Positions 35,656 to 44,607 of a DNA stretch of 64,000 bases are shown here, one piece after another. The position numbers and the translations under genes are program-made. Numbering within the stretch: position 1 is the first letter of the stretch; each line of letters opens with the position of its first letter. Under the pieces are notes generated by a model. That model was given only the letters and a program-made list of their open reading frames with translations, was not told where the DNA came from and searched no databases. The DNA lies in the NCBI GenBank assembly GCA_048264105.1, contig JBLXDJ010000008.1:1-64000 (forward strand), written 5' to 3'. This DNA is from Oceanospirillum sp048264105 (GTDB lineage Bacteria > Pseudomonadota > Gammaproteobacteria > Pseudomonadales > Halomonadaceae).

Positions 35656-36332
35656 AGCGCACCTCCGTCAGTCACCAGTTGTCCGTCGCTCAGGGTCAGT
35701 ACCCGGTGTCCCATGCGGGCGATCAGACTAAGATCGTGACTGGCGATCAGTACGGTCACACCCACTTCGTTGAACTGTTCAAACAAGTGCATAATTTCCG
35801 ATGACAGCTGAGGGTCAAGGTTACCGGTCGGCTCATCCGCCAGTAGAAGCGGCGGCTTGTTAACCACGGCGCGGGCGATACCGACCCGCTGCTGTTCACC
35901 ACCGGATAACATGATCGGGTTCAGCTTCTCTTTTTTCAGCAGGCCGACCTTATCCAGTGCGGCACGTACCCGGCGACCAATATCCGCAGGGTCTGCACCT
36001 TCAATCATCAGCGGCAGGGCAACATTGTCGAATACCGAGCGGTCAAACAGCAGTTGGTGGTTCTGGAATACTACGCCGATGTTGCGGCGCAGATACGGCA
36101 CCTGACTGCTGCTCATGCGGGAAAGGTTCTGGCCGTTGATAAAGACCTGACCCTGAGACGCTTTCTCCATCCGCATAATCAGCTTCAGCAAGGTACTCTT
36201 ACCTGCACCGGAGTGACCGGTCAGAAAGCACATTTCGCCTTTTTCAACGGAAAGATTGAGTTGTTTTAGGGCTTCATGCCCGTTCTCATAGCGTTTACTG
36301 ACGTTGTCGAAGCGGATCATGGCATCCTGCAT
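35652..36332 (-). CDS. ftsE: Cell division ATP-binding protein FtsE
   Basis: 226 residues, ABC ATPase: Walker A GHSGAGKST, signature LSGGEQQRVGIARA, Walker B LLLADEPTGNLD. The start could be MQDAMIRFD or the internal MIRFDNVSK four codons later. It pairs with FtsX in septal wall hydrolysis control. Confidence 0.96.
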   Translation of the reverse strand: MQDAMIRFDNVSKRYENGHEALKQLNLSVEKGEMCFLTGHSGAGKSTLLKLIMRMEKASQGQVFINGQNLSRMSSSQVPYLRRNIGVVFQNHQLLFDRSVFDNVALPLMIEGADPADIGRRVRAALDKVGLLKKEKLNPIMLSGGEQQRVGIARAVVNKPPLLLADEPTGNLDPQLSSEIMHLFEQFNEVGVTVLIASHDLSLIARMGHRVLTLSDGQLVTDGGAL

Positions 36333-36439
36333 TTGAATGTTCGGGGAAGCGGTCGGGCAAGCATGGTGTTGCCGGAGTGCTTCCGGGTTAAATCAGAAGA
36401 GTAGCCGCGCAGCCCGAGGGGGCTGCGGGAGATGGCTGT

Positions 36440-37768
36440 TTAGCCTTCGTTCTGGTCGAACAGTGCTTTAGTGAACTGATCCGCATCAAACGGACGCAGA
36501 TCATCCACCTGCTCACCAACCCCGATAAAGCGGATCGGAATCTGCATTTTCTGCGCCAGAGCGAATACGATACCGCCTTTTGCGGTGCCGTCCAGTTTGG
36601 TCAGTGTGATACCGGTTAAGCCGACCGCTTCATCAAACAGGTTGGCCTGAGACAGAGCGTTCTGACCGGTTCCGGCATCCACCACCAGCATGGTTTCGTG
36701 AGGTGCTGAGTCATCCAGTTTTTTCATCACGCGGGTGACTTTCTTCAGCTCTTCCATCAGATTACTTTTGTTCTGCAGGCGGCCTGCGGTATCGGCAATC
36801 AGTACATCGACGTTACGGGCTGTGGCGGCCTGAATCGCATCAAAGATCACAGACGCACTGTCTGCCCCTGTGTGCTGAGCGATTACCGGTACGCTGTTAC
36901 GCTCACCCCAAACCTGCAGCTGCTCAACCGCAGCAGCACGAAAAGTATCACCGGCGGCCAGCATGACGCTTTTGCCTTCCTGCTGGAATTTCTTCGCCAG
37001 CTTACCGATGGTGGTGGTTTTACCCACGCCGTTAACACCGACCATCAGAATCACATAAGGTGTTTTCTGGTTTTCGATGTTCAGCGGCTTATTCGCCGGT
37101 TCCAGCATGGCGCGCAGCTCTTCCTGCAGAGCCGCGTAAAGCGCCTGTGCATCGGTCAGCTGTTTGCGTGAAACACGGTCGGTCAGGCGGTCGATAATCT
37201 CGGAGGTGGCTTCTACGCCGATATCGGCAACCAGAAGCTGAGTTTCGATCTCTTCCAGCAGGTCATCATCGATCTGCTTCTTGCCCATAAACAGGCTGGC
37301 CAGACCCTCGCTCAGATTCGCGCGGGTGCGTCCCAGACCTTGCTTGATGCGACCAAAGAAACCAACTTTTTCTTTCTTCGGTTCCTCAGTCTGAGCTGGC
37401 GCTTCAGCAGGAACGGCAACGGCGTCTGCCTGAGGCGTTTCCGGCTCCGGCTGAACCTCAACCTCTGGTTCGGCAGGCTTTTCTGTTGGTTCCGGGTCCG
37501 TTACGGCGTCAGCAGATGTTTCTGACGTAGCCGGTTCGGCATCATCGGAAGCGGTCTCAGGAGCGTCCTGCTCGGTTACTGTGGCAGAAGAGGTCTCCTG
37601 ACCATCAACAGGCAGTTCCTGCGCCTGGGTGTCAGATGTTTGAGTATGAGTCTCTGATAAGGGCGCTTCGGTGGCGCTTTCTTCAGATGAGGTCGTCTCC
37701 GGAGATTGTTCCAGAGGCGTTTCCGGCTGATCCGGCTGCTTCTTGTTACGCTTGAAGAATCCAAACAT
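36440..37768 (-). CDS. ftsY: Signal recognition particle receptor FtsY
   Basis: 442 residues. The first about 140 are very acidic and low in complexity (Glu, Ala, Thr, Pro), the A domain that contacts membrane and translocon. The NG GTPase follows with GVNGVGKTTTIGKLA, DTFRAAAVEQL, DTAGRLQNKSNLMEEL and TKLDGTAKGG. It docks SRP-ribosome complexes at the inner membrane. It is first in ftsYEX and divergent from rsmD. Confidence 0.96.
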   Translation of the reverse strand: MFGFFKRNKKQPDQPETPLEQSPETTSSEESATEAPLSETHTQTSDTQAQELPVDGQETSSATVTEQDAPETASDDAEPATSETSADAVTDPEPTEKPAEPEVEVQPEPETPQADAVAVPAEAPAQTEEPKKEKVGFFGRIKQGLGRTRANLSEGLASLFMGKKQIDDDLLEEIETQLLVADIGVEATSEIIDRLTDRVSRKQLTDAQALYAALQEELRAMLEPANKPLNIENQKTPYVILMVGVNGVGKTTTIGKLAKKFQQEGKSVMLAAGDTFRAAAVEQLQVWGERNSVPVIAQHTGADSASVIFDAIQAATARNVDVLIADTAGRLQNKSNLMEELKKVTRVMKKLDDSAPHETMLVVDAGTGQNALSQANLFDEAVGLTGITLTKLDGTAKGGIVFALAQKMQIPIRFIGVGEQVDDLRPFDADQFTKALFDQNEG

Positions 37769-37934
37769 GGGATAAATTCTGTCTCATTAGAACGGAAAAT
37801 GGCAGGCGAGACCCTGCCTCTTATGGCGCTCTATCCTACCACTTGTCGCCCACGGGGGGTACAATCCACGGCGCTTTGACCGTTATCTTTTATGTGCACA
37901 CCTTCACCGATTAATCTGAGTTCTGGAAAGCCCC

Positions 37935-38573
37935 ATGCCAAGATCCCGCCGCACCTCTTCCCGTCCTTCTTCCGGCTCGCCGAAATCTGCCAGGTCATCG
38001 GCATCGTCTGCCGGACGGAACCAGCTGCGGATTATCTCCGGTGAATGGCGCGGGCGTAAGCTGCCGTTTCCGGATGGTGAAGGTCTGCGCCCCACCGGCG
38101 ACCGTATGCGGGAGACGTTGTTTAACTGGCTGAGTTTTGATCTCTATAGTCGTCGCGTGCTGGATCTGTTTGCCGGAAGTGGAGCGCTGGGGCTGGAAGC
38201 CTTGTCCCGTGGCGCGAAAAGCGCGGTCTTTCTGGATAATCATCCGGGGGTGGTGCGCCAGATGCGGGAGAACCTGCAAACACTGAAATGTGATCAGGCG
38301 GAGGTGTTTCAGGGGGAGGCGTTAAGCTGGATTGCGACCCATGAGGATCGTTTTGACCTGATCTTTCTTGATCCGCCCTTCGGTAAAGGTTTGCTGGCAC
38401 CGGTTTGTCAGGGGCTTGAGCAGCAGAAACGGCTGAACGATGGTGCGCTGATCTATCTGGAAGCGGAGAAGGGGTTTGATTTCGCGGAGATTCCGGTCAG
38501 CTGGCAGCTGGAGAAAGAGAAGAAGGCCGGGCAGGTGATCTGCCGCCTCTACCGTCGGGTTGAGGCAGCATAA
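37935..38573 (+). CDS. rsmD: 16S rRNA m2G966 methyltransferase RsmD
   Basis: 212 residues. The SAM-binding motif is DLFAGSGALGLEALSRG and the catalytic motif FLDPPFG. It methylates G966 of 16S rRNA. The first 33 residues are a Ser/Arg-rich extension before LRIISGEWRGRKL, the common start region of the family. Divergent from ftsY, as in related genomes. Confidence 0.95.
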   Translation: MPRSRRTSSRPSSGSPKSARSSASSAGRNQLRIISGEWRGRKLPFPDGEGLRPTGDRMRETLFNWLSFDLYSRRVLDLFAGSGALGLEALSRGAKSAVFLDNHPGVVRQMRENLQTLKCDQAEVFQGEALSWIATHEDRFDLIFLDPPFGKGLLAPVCQGLEQQKRLNDGALIYLEAEKGFDFAEIPVSWQLEKEKKAGQVICRLYRRVEAA

Positions 38574-38591
38574 CCGTCACAGAGAAAAGAC

Positions 38592-39233
38592 TCAGGCTGC
38601 GTTGGGCCCGAAGGTTTCCATCAGTTTCCGGGTTTCTTCTTTGGTGGCGTCGGTCAGGTATGGCATCTCAAGGCAGGTCATCTGGTAGATCACCTGATTG
38701 AGCTGTTCCCGGGTCAACTGATCTTCCGTGATGCCCAGCGCTGTACGCAGGTAGGTAGTCCAGCTGGTCACCAGAATCCAGATATTCAGCGCCAGAGGTT
38801 TCAGCTGATCCTGAGGAATATCCATAAAACCGGATTCGCACATTCTGACGTAAACCTGCTCAGTGCTTTTAATGCCCTGAGTGGCAAAAGCCTGATAGCG
38901 TTCTTTCAGCTCAGCATCGTTGGCCAGCATGCCGACCAGATCGCGATGCATAAAGCGGTATTCCCAGATCAGATCCAGCAGCATGTCGGTCAGTCTGGCG
39001 CGATCTTCCAGCGTAATGTCGCGGTCAGCGGGCAGATCAAAGAGTTCTGATACCGCCTGCTCGTACTGATCGAAAATACGCGCAATAATGTCGGACTTAT
39101 TGCGGTAATGGTAATAGAGATTGCCCGGTGAAATCTTAATATGGGCAGCGATATGGTTGGTTGTTATAGAGCGTTCTCCGTGGAGATTAAACAACTCTAA
39201 AGAAGCCTGAACGATTTTGTCTTTTGTTTTCAC
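38592..39233 (-). CDS. TetR/AcrR family transcriptional regulator
   Basis: About 213 residues from a GTG at 39233. KTKDKIVQASLELFNLHGER begins the helix-turn-helix, and ITTNHIAAHIKISPGNLYYH is the recognition part, typical of TetR regulators. The C-terminal ligand domain is helical. There is no ATG. TTG at 39239 or the distal TTG at 39321-39323 are alternatives with poor ribosome sites. The target is unknown; a 13-base palindrome lies upstream, and the RND pump 5.5 kb away has a different palindrome. It converges on rsmD, with 18 bases between stops. Confidence 0.85.
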   Translation of the reverse strand: MKTKDKIVQASLELFNLHGERSITTNHIAAHIKISPGNLYYHYRNKSDIIARIFDQYEQAVSELFDLPADRDITLEDRARLTDMLLDLIWEYRFMHRDLVGMLANDAELKERYQAFATQGIKSTEQVYVRMCESGFMDIPQDQLKPLALNIWILVTSWTTYLRTALGITEDQLTREQLNQVIYQMTCLEMPYLTDATKEETRKLMETFGPNAA

Positions 39234-39331
39234 GGTCAATTCTCGGGGGGTCGCTTTAGCTGCTTGTAATGAAATTTTAGCGTCGTCTTCCGGCTTTCTT
39301 TGTGAGCAGGTAAGTCTTCGCAATCAGATCA

Positions 39332-39344
39332 TCTCAAATTGAGA
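39332..39344. promoter_or_regulatory. Perfect palindrome upstream of the TetR gene
   Basis: TCTCAA-A-TTGAGA lies about 100 bases before the chosen GTG. It is a candidate autoregulatory operator. The 39234-39646 region also has the palindrome listed next and no gene. Confidence 0.45.
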
Positions 39345-39553
39345 CGTAAGCATTAAGGCCTTTGCAGGTACTTATTTAGTCGTAACAGTGACTCTGAATA
39401 TAGCACTGTTAGAGTAATAAGTCTGTTTTCAAAGGTGGGCGATCCAGGCCGCATTTGTGCTGTCATAATCGGGCAATAGCCGAAAGGCAGTCTATCAAGT
39501 CCCTAAAAAGTGTGATGCTATTACAGCTTAACGCTTTTGGCTGCTTAGAATTA

Positions 39554-39569
39554 GCTATAACCTTATAGC
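39554..39569. repeat. Perfect palindrome upstream of coaD
   Basis: GCTATAA-CC-TTATAGC, 78 bases before the coaD ATG. Its TATAAC half may also serve as a -10 element, so a repressor bound there would block the promoter. Confidence 0.35.
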
Positions 39570-39646
39570 GAGAGAAGTTTGTACCGGTGAGGCAATTTGT
39601 TTACCATTCTGCCTCTCCAAAATCCGCGCATAATCAGGAAAATGCG

Positions 39647-40135
39647 ATGACGACGGTAGTTTATCCCGGAACGTTTGACCCTATTACCAACGGTCATACC
39701 GATTTGGTAGAGCGTGCCAGCAGGATTTTTGACAAAGTGGTTCTGGCTATTGCCGCCAGTCCGCGCAAAAAACCTTTATTGTCACTGGAGCAGCGTGTTG
39801 CTTTGGCTGAGTCCGTGTTGTCTCAGTACAGCAATGTTGAAGTCTGCGGTTTTGACTGCCTGTTGACCGAGTTTCTGGAACAGCAACAGGCGCGTGTCAT
39901 TATTCGTGGTCTGCGCGCAGTATCCGATTTTGAGTACGAGTTACAGCTTGCCAACCTGAATCGGGCGATGGCTCCGGATGTGGAGAGCATTTTCCTGACC
40001 CCGGAAGAGCGTAACTCTTACATCTCATCTACGCTGGTGAGAGAGATTGCCTGCCTGAATGGTGACGTCAGTAAGTTTGTTCACCCGACTGTCGACCAGG
40101 CGCTGAAAGAACACTTTGCAGTTAAGAGCTCTTAG
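39647..40135 (+). CDS. coaD: Phosphopantetheine adenylyltransferase
   Basis: 162 residues from ATG 39647, behind AGGAAA. The nucleotidyltransferase motif is YPGTFDPITNGHTDL and the second signature is SSTLVREIACLNGDVSKFVHP. It forms dephospho-CoA from phosphopantetheine and ATP. The frame is open back to 39587, but that would add 20 residues not found in the family. It is followed by a ferredoxin, a common pairing in this group. Confidence 0.96.
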   Translation: MTTVVYPGTFDPITNGHTDLVERASRIFDKVVLAIAASPRKKPLLSLEQRVALAESVLSQYSNVEVCGFDCLLTEFLEQQQARVIIRGLRAVSDFEYELQLANLNRAMAPDVESIFLTPEERNSYISSTLVREIACLNGDVSKFVHPTVDQALKEHFAVKSS

Positions 40136-40208
40136 TTTGCAGTTTAAGAACTCTTAGCAAGAACACTTAAAACGACTAATAAGTTAGCTTTTTGATGAGG
40201 TAAGCGTT

Positions 40209-40463
40209 ATGGCTTTGATGATTACCGACGAATGCATCAACTGTGATGTATGTGAACCTGAATGTCCTAATGGTGCAATCTCTCAGGGTGACGAGATCTA
40301 TGAGATCGACCCGAACCTGTGTACTGAGTGTGTTGGTCACTATGATGAGCCGCAGTGTGTTCTGGTTTGCCCGGTAGAATGTATTCCGGAAAACCCTGAG
40401 CACGTTGAGTCTAAGGACGAACTGATGGAGAAATACAAAATTATCCAGGCTTCTCTGGGTTAA
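40209..40463 (+). CDS. YfhL-type 2[4Fe-4S] ferredoxin
   Basis: 84 residues with two cluster motifs: CINCDVCEPECP and CTECVGHYDEPQCVLVCP. The eight-residue insert between the Cys residues of the second motif is typical of the YfhL/Allochromatium subgroup, which has very low potentials. The partner enzyme is unknown. A strong terminator follows. Confidence 0.94.
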   Translation: MALMITDECINCDVCEPECPNGAISQGDEIYEIDPNLCTECVGHYDEPQCVLVCPVECIPENPEHVESKDELMEKYKIIQASLG

Positions 40464-40483
40464 TTCTGTTTCCTGTCAGAAAG

Positions 40484-40513
40484 AATGCAGCACTTCGGTG
40501 CTGCATTTTTTTT
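40484..40513 (+). terminator. Terminator after the ferredoxin
   Basis: AATGCAGCAC-TTCG-GTGCTGCATT followed by a T-run; the UUCG tetraloop makes it very stable. Confidence 0.93.
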
Positions 40514-40585
40514 GCCTGCACTTTCCTGTCTGCCGCCTGATTTCTTATCCTGAACCTTTCCTGTTGATCACTCTGCGGAGCTATC

Positions 40586-41914
40586 GTGACGTCATCTTCT
40601 CTGTATAAGCAGATCTTTGCGCTTTCCCTGCCGATCATTATCTCCAATATCAGTGTCCCTCTGTTGGGGCTGGTGGATACCGCAGTGGTTGGCCATCTGA
40701 GTGATGCGTCTTATCTGGCGGGCGTCACGCTGGGGGCGACCCTGTTCAGTTTTTTGTTCTGGGGCTTTGGCTTTTTACGCATGGGGACAACCGGAGCGGT
40801 ATCTCAGGCTGCCGGGGCAGACGATTGGTCGGCGGTTATCCGGTTGTTGCAGCAGGGTGTGGTGATGGCGCTGGGTATCGCGCTGCTGTTACTGCTGTTT
40901 CAGTTCTGGCTGGTGCCCGCAGGGCTGGCGCTGTTGGCGGATGCCGGGCCAGCCAGAGAGCAGGCGGCATTGTATGCCGGGGTTCGTATCTGGTCCGCCC
41001 CTGCGGTGCTGATCAACTATGTGCTGATGGGCTGGTTTCTGGCGCAGAAAAACAGTCGCTTTGCCCTGCAGATGCTCTTGCTGGGTAACGGCATCAATAT
41101 TTTGCTGGATCTGGTTTTTGTCATGCTGCTGGGCTGGCAGGTGCAGGGGGTGGCGTTTGCCTCTCTGATTGCGGATTACAGTGTGCTGATCGCCGGTGGC
41201 TGGCTGGCGTTCAGGCGTGTGTCTCAGTTGCTGCCGAAAGGTGCGCAACCCTGGCAGTCATGGGTTGCGGAGGAGTTTAAAGCGCTGTTTCGGGTTAATC
41301 ATCAGCTGATGGTGCGTACCTGGCTGTTGCTGGGCAGCATGGCTTACTTCACCTCTCAGGGAGCAGCCTTTGGCAGTGAGACACTGGCAGCCAATGCGAT
41401 TCTGATGCAGCTGATCATGATGGCGTCTTACGCCCTGGACGGTTACGCCCATGCTGCAGAAGCCCTTGTCGGGCAGGCGGAAGGCGCCGATAACGCCGGG
41501 TTACGCCATAGAACCGTATGTGCCGGTGCCCTGATGAGTGCTTTGACCGTTGCGCTGATCAGCCTTTGTTATCTTCTTTGGGGGGCGCAGCTGATCGGTT
41601 TGCTGACCGATCTGTCTCAGGTCAGACAGTTGGCGCAGGACTATCTGCTCTGGGCGGTGCTGATCCCTTTGCTGGCATCAGGAAGCTATCTTCTGGACGG
41701 CGTTTATATCGGCATGATGCGCAGTGATGTGATGCGTAATGGCATGCTGCTGGCCTTTGCAGCCTTTCTGTTGCTGGAGTGGGGATTATCCGGTTGGGCT
41801 AATCAGGGGCTTTGGGCAGCCTTTGCCGGTTTTATGCTGTTACGCTCTCTGGTGATGGCGCTGCATTATCTTTTTGTCATTAACCGCCCTGCTGGTCATC
41901 AACCGCCAGCCTGA
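40586..41914 (+). CDS. MATE family efflux transporter (DinF type)
   Basis: 442 residues, twelve helices in two six-helix halves. The start region, LPIIISNISVPLLGLVDTAVVGHLSD, and WFGF-like segments are typical of DinF/NorM-like exporters, driven by Na+ or H+. GTG start with CGGAG nine bases ahead. No LexA box is visible upstream, unlike enteric dinF. It converges on the CheW-like gene. Substrate unknown. Confidence 0.92.
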   Translation: MTSSSLYKQIFALSLPIIISNISVPLLGLVDTAVVGHLSDASYLAGVTLGATLFSFLFWGFGFLRMGTTGAVSQAAGADDWSAVIRLLQQGVVMALGIALLLLLFQFWLVPAGLALLADAGPAREQAALYAGVRIWSAPAVLINYVLMGWFLAQKNSRFALQMLLLGNGINILLDLVFVMLLGWQVQGVAFASLIADYSVLIAGGWLAFRRVSQLLPKGAQPWQSWVAEEFKALFRVNHQLMVRTWLLLGSMAYFTSQGAAFGSETLAANAILMQLIMMASYALDGYAHAAEALVGQAEGADNAGLRHRTVCAGALMSALTVALISLCYLLWGAQLIGLLTDLSQVRQLAQDYLLWAVLIPLLASGSYLLDGVYIGMMRSDVMRNGMLLAFAAFLLLEWGLSGWANQGLWAAFAGFMLLRSLVMALHYLFVINRPAGHQPPA

Positions 41915-41939
41915 GCATCATCAATCAGAAGGCAGCGGA

Positions 41940-42365
41940 TTACATCTGTTGGGCAACGCCTTCGCAATGGGGCAGAAAATTCGCCACGATATAGAGTTCA
42001 CCTTCACGATGGATGGTGCCCTGAATGATGCCGGAGGCATCCTGATTCGGTGGTGGCTCAATGCTGCTGTCATCAAAGCCCAGAATCGCTTCCACTTTAT
42101 CCACCACAATGCCGCACAGGCCATCGTCGGTTTCGATGGAGATGATGCGCGAGTCTTCGGATCTCGGGTCTTCAGGCAGCGCCATAAGCTTACGCGCTGA
42201 GATTACCGTCAGTACCTCACCACGGATATTCAGAATACCATCAACATCATGCGGTGCTCCCGGAACCGGAGAGGGTTCCTGATAGCGCAGCACTTCCTTG
42301 ATACTGCCTACGGGGTGAGCATACTTTTCGCCCGCCAAACAAAAGCTGACCCATTGATCATTCAT
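41940..42365 (-). CDS. CheW-like domain protein
   Basis: 141 residues, a single CheW domain: WVSFCLAGEKYAHPVGSIKE, then GILNIRGEVLTVISARKLM and GIVVDKVEAILGF. CheW proteins couple chemoreceptors to the histidine kinase CheA. Here it stands alone, with no cheA, receptor or flagellar gene in the window. It may feed a remote chemosensory array. An inverted repeat lies just upstream. Confidence 0.9.
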   Translation of the reverse strand: MNDQWVSFCLAGEKYAHPVGSIKEVLRYQEPSPVPGAPHDVDGILNIRGEVLTVISARKLMALPEDPRSEDSRIISIETDDGLCGIVVDKVEAILGFDDSSIEPPPNQDASGIIQGTIHREGELYIVANFLPHCEGVAQQM

Positions 42366-42401
42366 TGATTCAAGTCTCTCTGAAATGCGATACAGAACAA
42401 A

Positions 42402-42421
42402 ATATAGTTAGAGAACTATAT
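42402..42421. repeat. Inverted repeat upstream of the CheW-like gene
   Basis: ATATAGTT-AGAG-AACTATAT, perfect 8-4-8, 37 bases before the cheW ATG on the minus strand. It is likely an operator or overlaps the promoter. The rest of 42366-42666 shows only a short GCAGG/CCTGC hairpin near 42577 and no gene. Confidence 0.4.
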
Positions 42422-42666
42422 AATCTAATGGCATTGAATAAAAGTTAAACCCCCGGAATGTGTCATTGTGTTGCTTGTTTGTGCCTTGTTGCAGAGATTT
42501 TTCCCCATAAAGCCCTCTCGCCAATGGTCTTGTTTAACAAATGATATGTTTAGAGATATAATCTTTTTCGATTCGGGCAGGTCAACGCCTGCATAACTGA
42601 AAAACATTAAGGAGGCAGCTGCTTTTGTTACGGTCCTTTACGGGATCAGAAAGCTGAACCTAAACA

Positions 42667-44106
42667 ATGAAAAGCCATACGGTAGAGAAGATCGGCGGCA
42701 CGTCGATGAGTGATTACGCCGCAGTACGAGATAACATCATTTTTCATAAGCAGGCCGGAAAAGAAGGCTATCAGCGAATTTTTGTGGTATCTGCGTACGG
42801 TGGTGTAACCGACCTGCTGCTCGAGCATAAAAAGTCCGATAAAGCAGGGGTTTACGCCTCTTTTTCCGGTGCTGAAGATGGCAGTGTATGGCGCGAAAAG
42901 ATGACTCGTCTGCGCGCTAAACTGATGTCGATTAACTATGAGCTGTTCGGTCAGACACCTTTGTGTCAGCTGGCGGACAACTTTATTGGTGACCGTCTGG
43001 ATGAGGCGGAACAAACCCTGAGTGATCTTGAGAGTGTCTGTCAGCACGGCCACTTTGATCTCAGTGATCACCTGATGACCGTGCGTGAAATGATGGCCAG
43101 TCTGGGTGAAGCCCACAGTGCCTGGAATATGGCGCAGCTGCTGAAACGCGACGGTATCAATGCGATCTTTATCGATCTGACTGGCTGGAATGCCGAGAAA
43201 CACCTGTCGCTGGATGAGCGAATTGAAGCAGCATTCAAAGATGTGGATCTGGCGAACTGCCTGCCAATCGCCACTGGCTATGCTCACTGCACCGAAGGCC
43301 TGATGCAGACCTTTGATCGTGGTTACAGTGAAATGGTCTTCAGCCGTGTTGCGGTGCTGACCGATGCCCGTGAAGCGATTATTCATAAAGAGTATCACCT
43401 GAGTAGTGCGGATCCCCGTCTGGTGGGTGTGGATAACGCCGTTCCGATTGGCCGTACCAACTATGATGTGGCAGATCAGCTGGCGAATCTGGGTATGGAA
43501 GCGATTCACCCGAAAGCCGCTAAAGGCCTGCGTCAGCAATGCCTGCCGCTGCGTGTGATGAACACCTTTGAGCCGGATCATGCCGGTACGCTGATAACCG
43601 CAGAATATGTCAGTGAGAAGCCAAGCGTTGAGATCATCGCCGGTCGTCAGAATGTTTACGCACTGGAGTTCTTTGATCAGGACATGATGGGTAGCATGAG
43701 CCGTTACGGCCGTGAGCTGCTGGGGATTATCGAGCGCTTTAAAGTGCCGCTGATCACCAAAGATAACAACGCGAACACCCTGACACACTATATGGCCTCT
43801 AACCTGAAGACCATTAAGCGTCTGCAGCGAGCGATTCAGGAGCAGTTCCCGGGTTGTGAGATGAGCTTGAAGAAGGTAGCCATCGTATCTGCTATCGGTA
43901 GTGATATGCAGGTGCCGGGTATTCTGGCGCAAACCGTTAATGCGCTGGCGTCTGCCAATATCAGCGTGCTGGCGCTGCAGCAGTCGATGCGTCAGGTTGA
44001 TATTCAGTTTATCGTTTCTAACGATGACTATGATCTTGCGGTTCAGAGTCTGCACCGCAGCCTGATCGAAGTGCATAATCACGGTGAAGCGATCTGCGCG
44101 GCCTGA
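42667..44106 (+). CDS. Ectoine-type aspartokinase (Ask_Ect)
   Basis: 479 residues. The N-terminus, HTVEKIGGTSMSDYAAVRDN, and the insertion KSDKAGVYASFSGAEDGSVW mark the Ask_Ect branch, which normally lies at the end of ectABC-ask clusters and feeds L-aspartate-4-phosphate to ectoine synthesis. Two ACT domains lie at the C-terminus (VSAIGSDMQVPG; FIVSNDDYDLAVQSL). No ectABC gene flanks it here. It may work with an ectoine locus elsewhere, or be the general aspartokinase. A near-classic terminator follows. Confidence 0.9.
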   Translation: MKSHTVEKIGGTSMSDYAAVRDNIIFHKQAGKEGYQRIFVVSAYGGVTDLLLEHKKSDKAGVYASFSGAEDGSVWREKMTRLRAKLMSINYELFGQTPLCQLADNFIGDRLDEAEQTLSDLESVCQHGHFDLSDHLMTVREMMASLGEAHSAWNMAQLLKRDGINAIFIDLTGWNAEKHLSLDERIEAAFKDVDLANCLPIATGYAHCTEGLMQTFDRGYSEMVFSRVAVLTDAREAIIHKEYHLSSADPRLVGVDNAVPIGRTNYDVADQLANLGMEAIHPKAAKGLRQQCLPLRVMNTFEPDHAGTLITAEYVSEKPSVEIIAGRQNVYALEFFDQDMMGSMSRYGRELLGIIERFKVPLITKDNNANTLTHYMASNLKTIKRLQRAIQEQFPGCEMSLKKVAIVSAIGSDMQVPGILAQTVNALASANISVLALQQSMRQVDIQFIVSNDDYDLAVQSLHRSLIEVHNHGEAICAA

Positions 44107-44153
44107 TATTTGGCCGGTGAAGCCTTAGCTTCCCGCTGAGTAAAAGATGGTAA

Positions 44154-44188
44154 CGGCCATAACCCACAGGGTTATGGCCGTTTTTTTT
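44154..44188 (+). terminator. Terminator after the aspartokinase
   Basis: CGGCCATAACCC-ACA-GGGTTATGGCCG plus eight Ts. Confidence 0.95.
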
Positions 44189-44286
44189 GCGCCCTGCTTA
44201 CGCTCTGTTGTTTTGTGTCTTAACTGTCATTTATGGCTGACATTTCTGTCTTTTGCTGTCCTAAGTGTTTATTCGGCCTGATAGCC

Positions 44287-44303
44287 GGAAAGATAGATTT
44301 TCC
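44287..44303. promoter_or_regulatory. Candidate activator site upstream of the sigma54 promoter
   Basis: GGAAA-GATAGAT-TTTCC inverted repeat, about 50-65 bases upstream of the -24 element. It may be the site of the enhancer-binding protein, but matches no consensus I know. The rest of 44189-44350 shows nothing recognisable. Confidence 0.3.
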
Positions 44304-44350
44304 CTTTAAAAACAATGGCTAAGTTAATCTTTTAAGCCTTTGAGCCTGGT

Positions 44351-44366
44351 TGGCACCCCCGTTGCA
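44351..44366 (+). promoter_or_regulatory. Sigma54 promoter of the 41-residue membrane protein
   Basis: TGGCAC-N5-TTGCA, a full match to the -24/-12 consensus with GG and GC ten bases apart. Start of transcription would fall near 44377, about 50 bases before the ATG at 44427. Confidence 0.85.
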
Positions 44367-44426
44367 ATATCCTGAGTGTAAAGCGTTAAACGCTGATTCC
44401 TACGGATGCAAACAGGAGTGACCAAA

Positions 44427-44552
44427 ATGGCACATGCTGAATCCCACGATTATGAAACCATTGGTGTAGGTGCAACGCTGCTGATGGCAGCTGCAGGTCT
44501 GGTTATCGGAATCCTTCCGGTGCTGACACAGATCTGGGTGTTGCTGGATTAA
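44427..44552 (+). CDS. 41-residue single-span membrane microprotein under sigma54
   Basis: ATG at 44427 behind AGGAG, TAA at 44550. The sequence begins MAHAESHDYETIGVG, then one hydrophobic helix (about 16-39) with small residues at its start (ATLLMAAAGLVIGILP), and ends IWVLLD. It lies alone between a strong terminator and a second terminator, with its own consensus sigma54 promoter. No family is recognised. The His-rich N-terminus and single helix would suit a small subunit of a membrane enzyme or a regulator of one. The clear promoter, ribosome site and terminator make a real gene likely despite its size. Confidence 0.75.
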   Translation: MAHAESHDYETIGVGATLLMAAAGLVIGILPVLTQIWVLLD

Positions 44553-44607
44553 GATTTCTGACGTTCCCGGAGCCGGCTGTTTACCCGGCTCCGTGTACAT
44601 CACGCTC

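Noticed and set aside
42540..42666. Possible lysine riboswitch before the aspartokinase
   Set aside because: Too short and lacks the conserved five-helix pattern; only one small hairpin is visible.
42646..44082. 478-residue minus-strand frame opposite the aspartokinase
   Set aside because: It mirrors a clearly identified aspartokinase and is His/Gln-rich as expected of antisense reading of biased codons.
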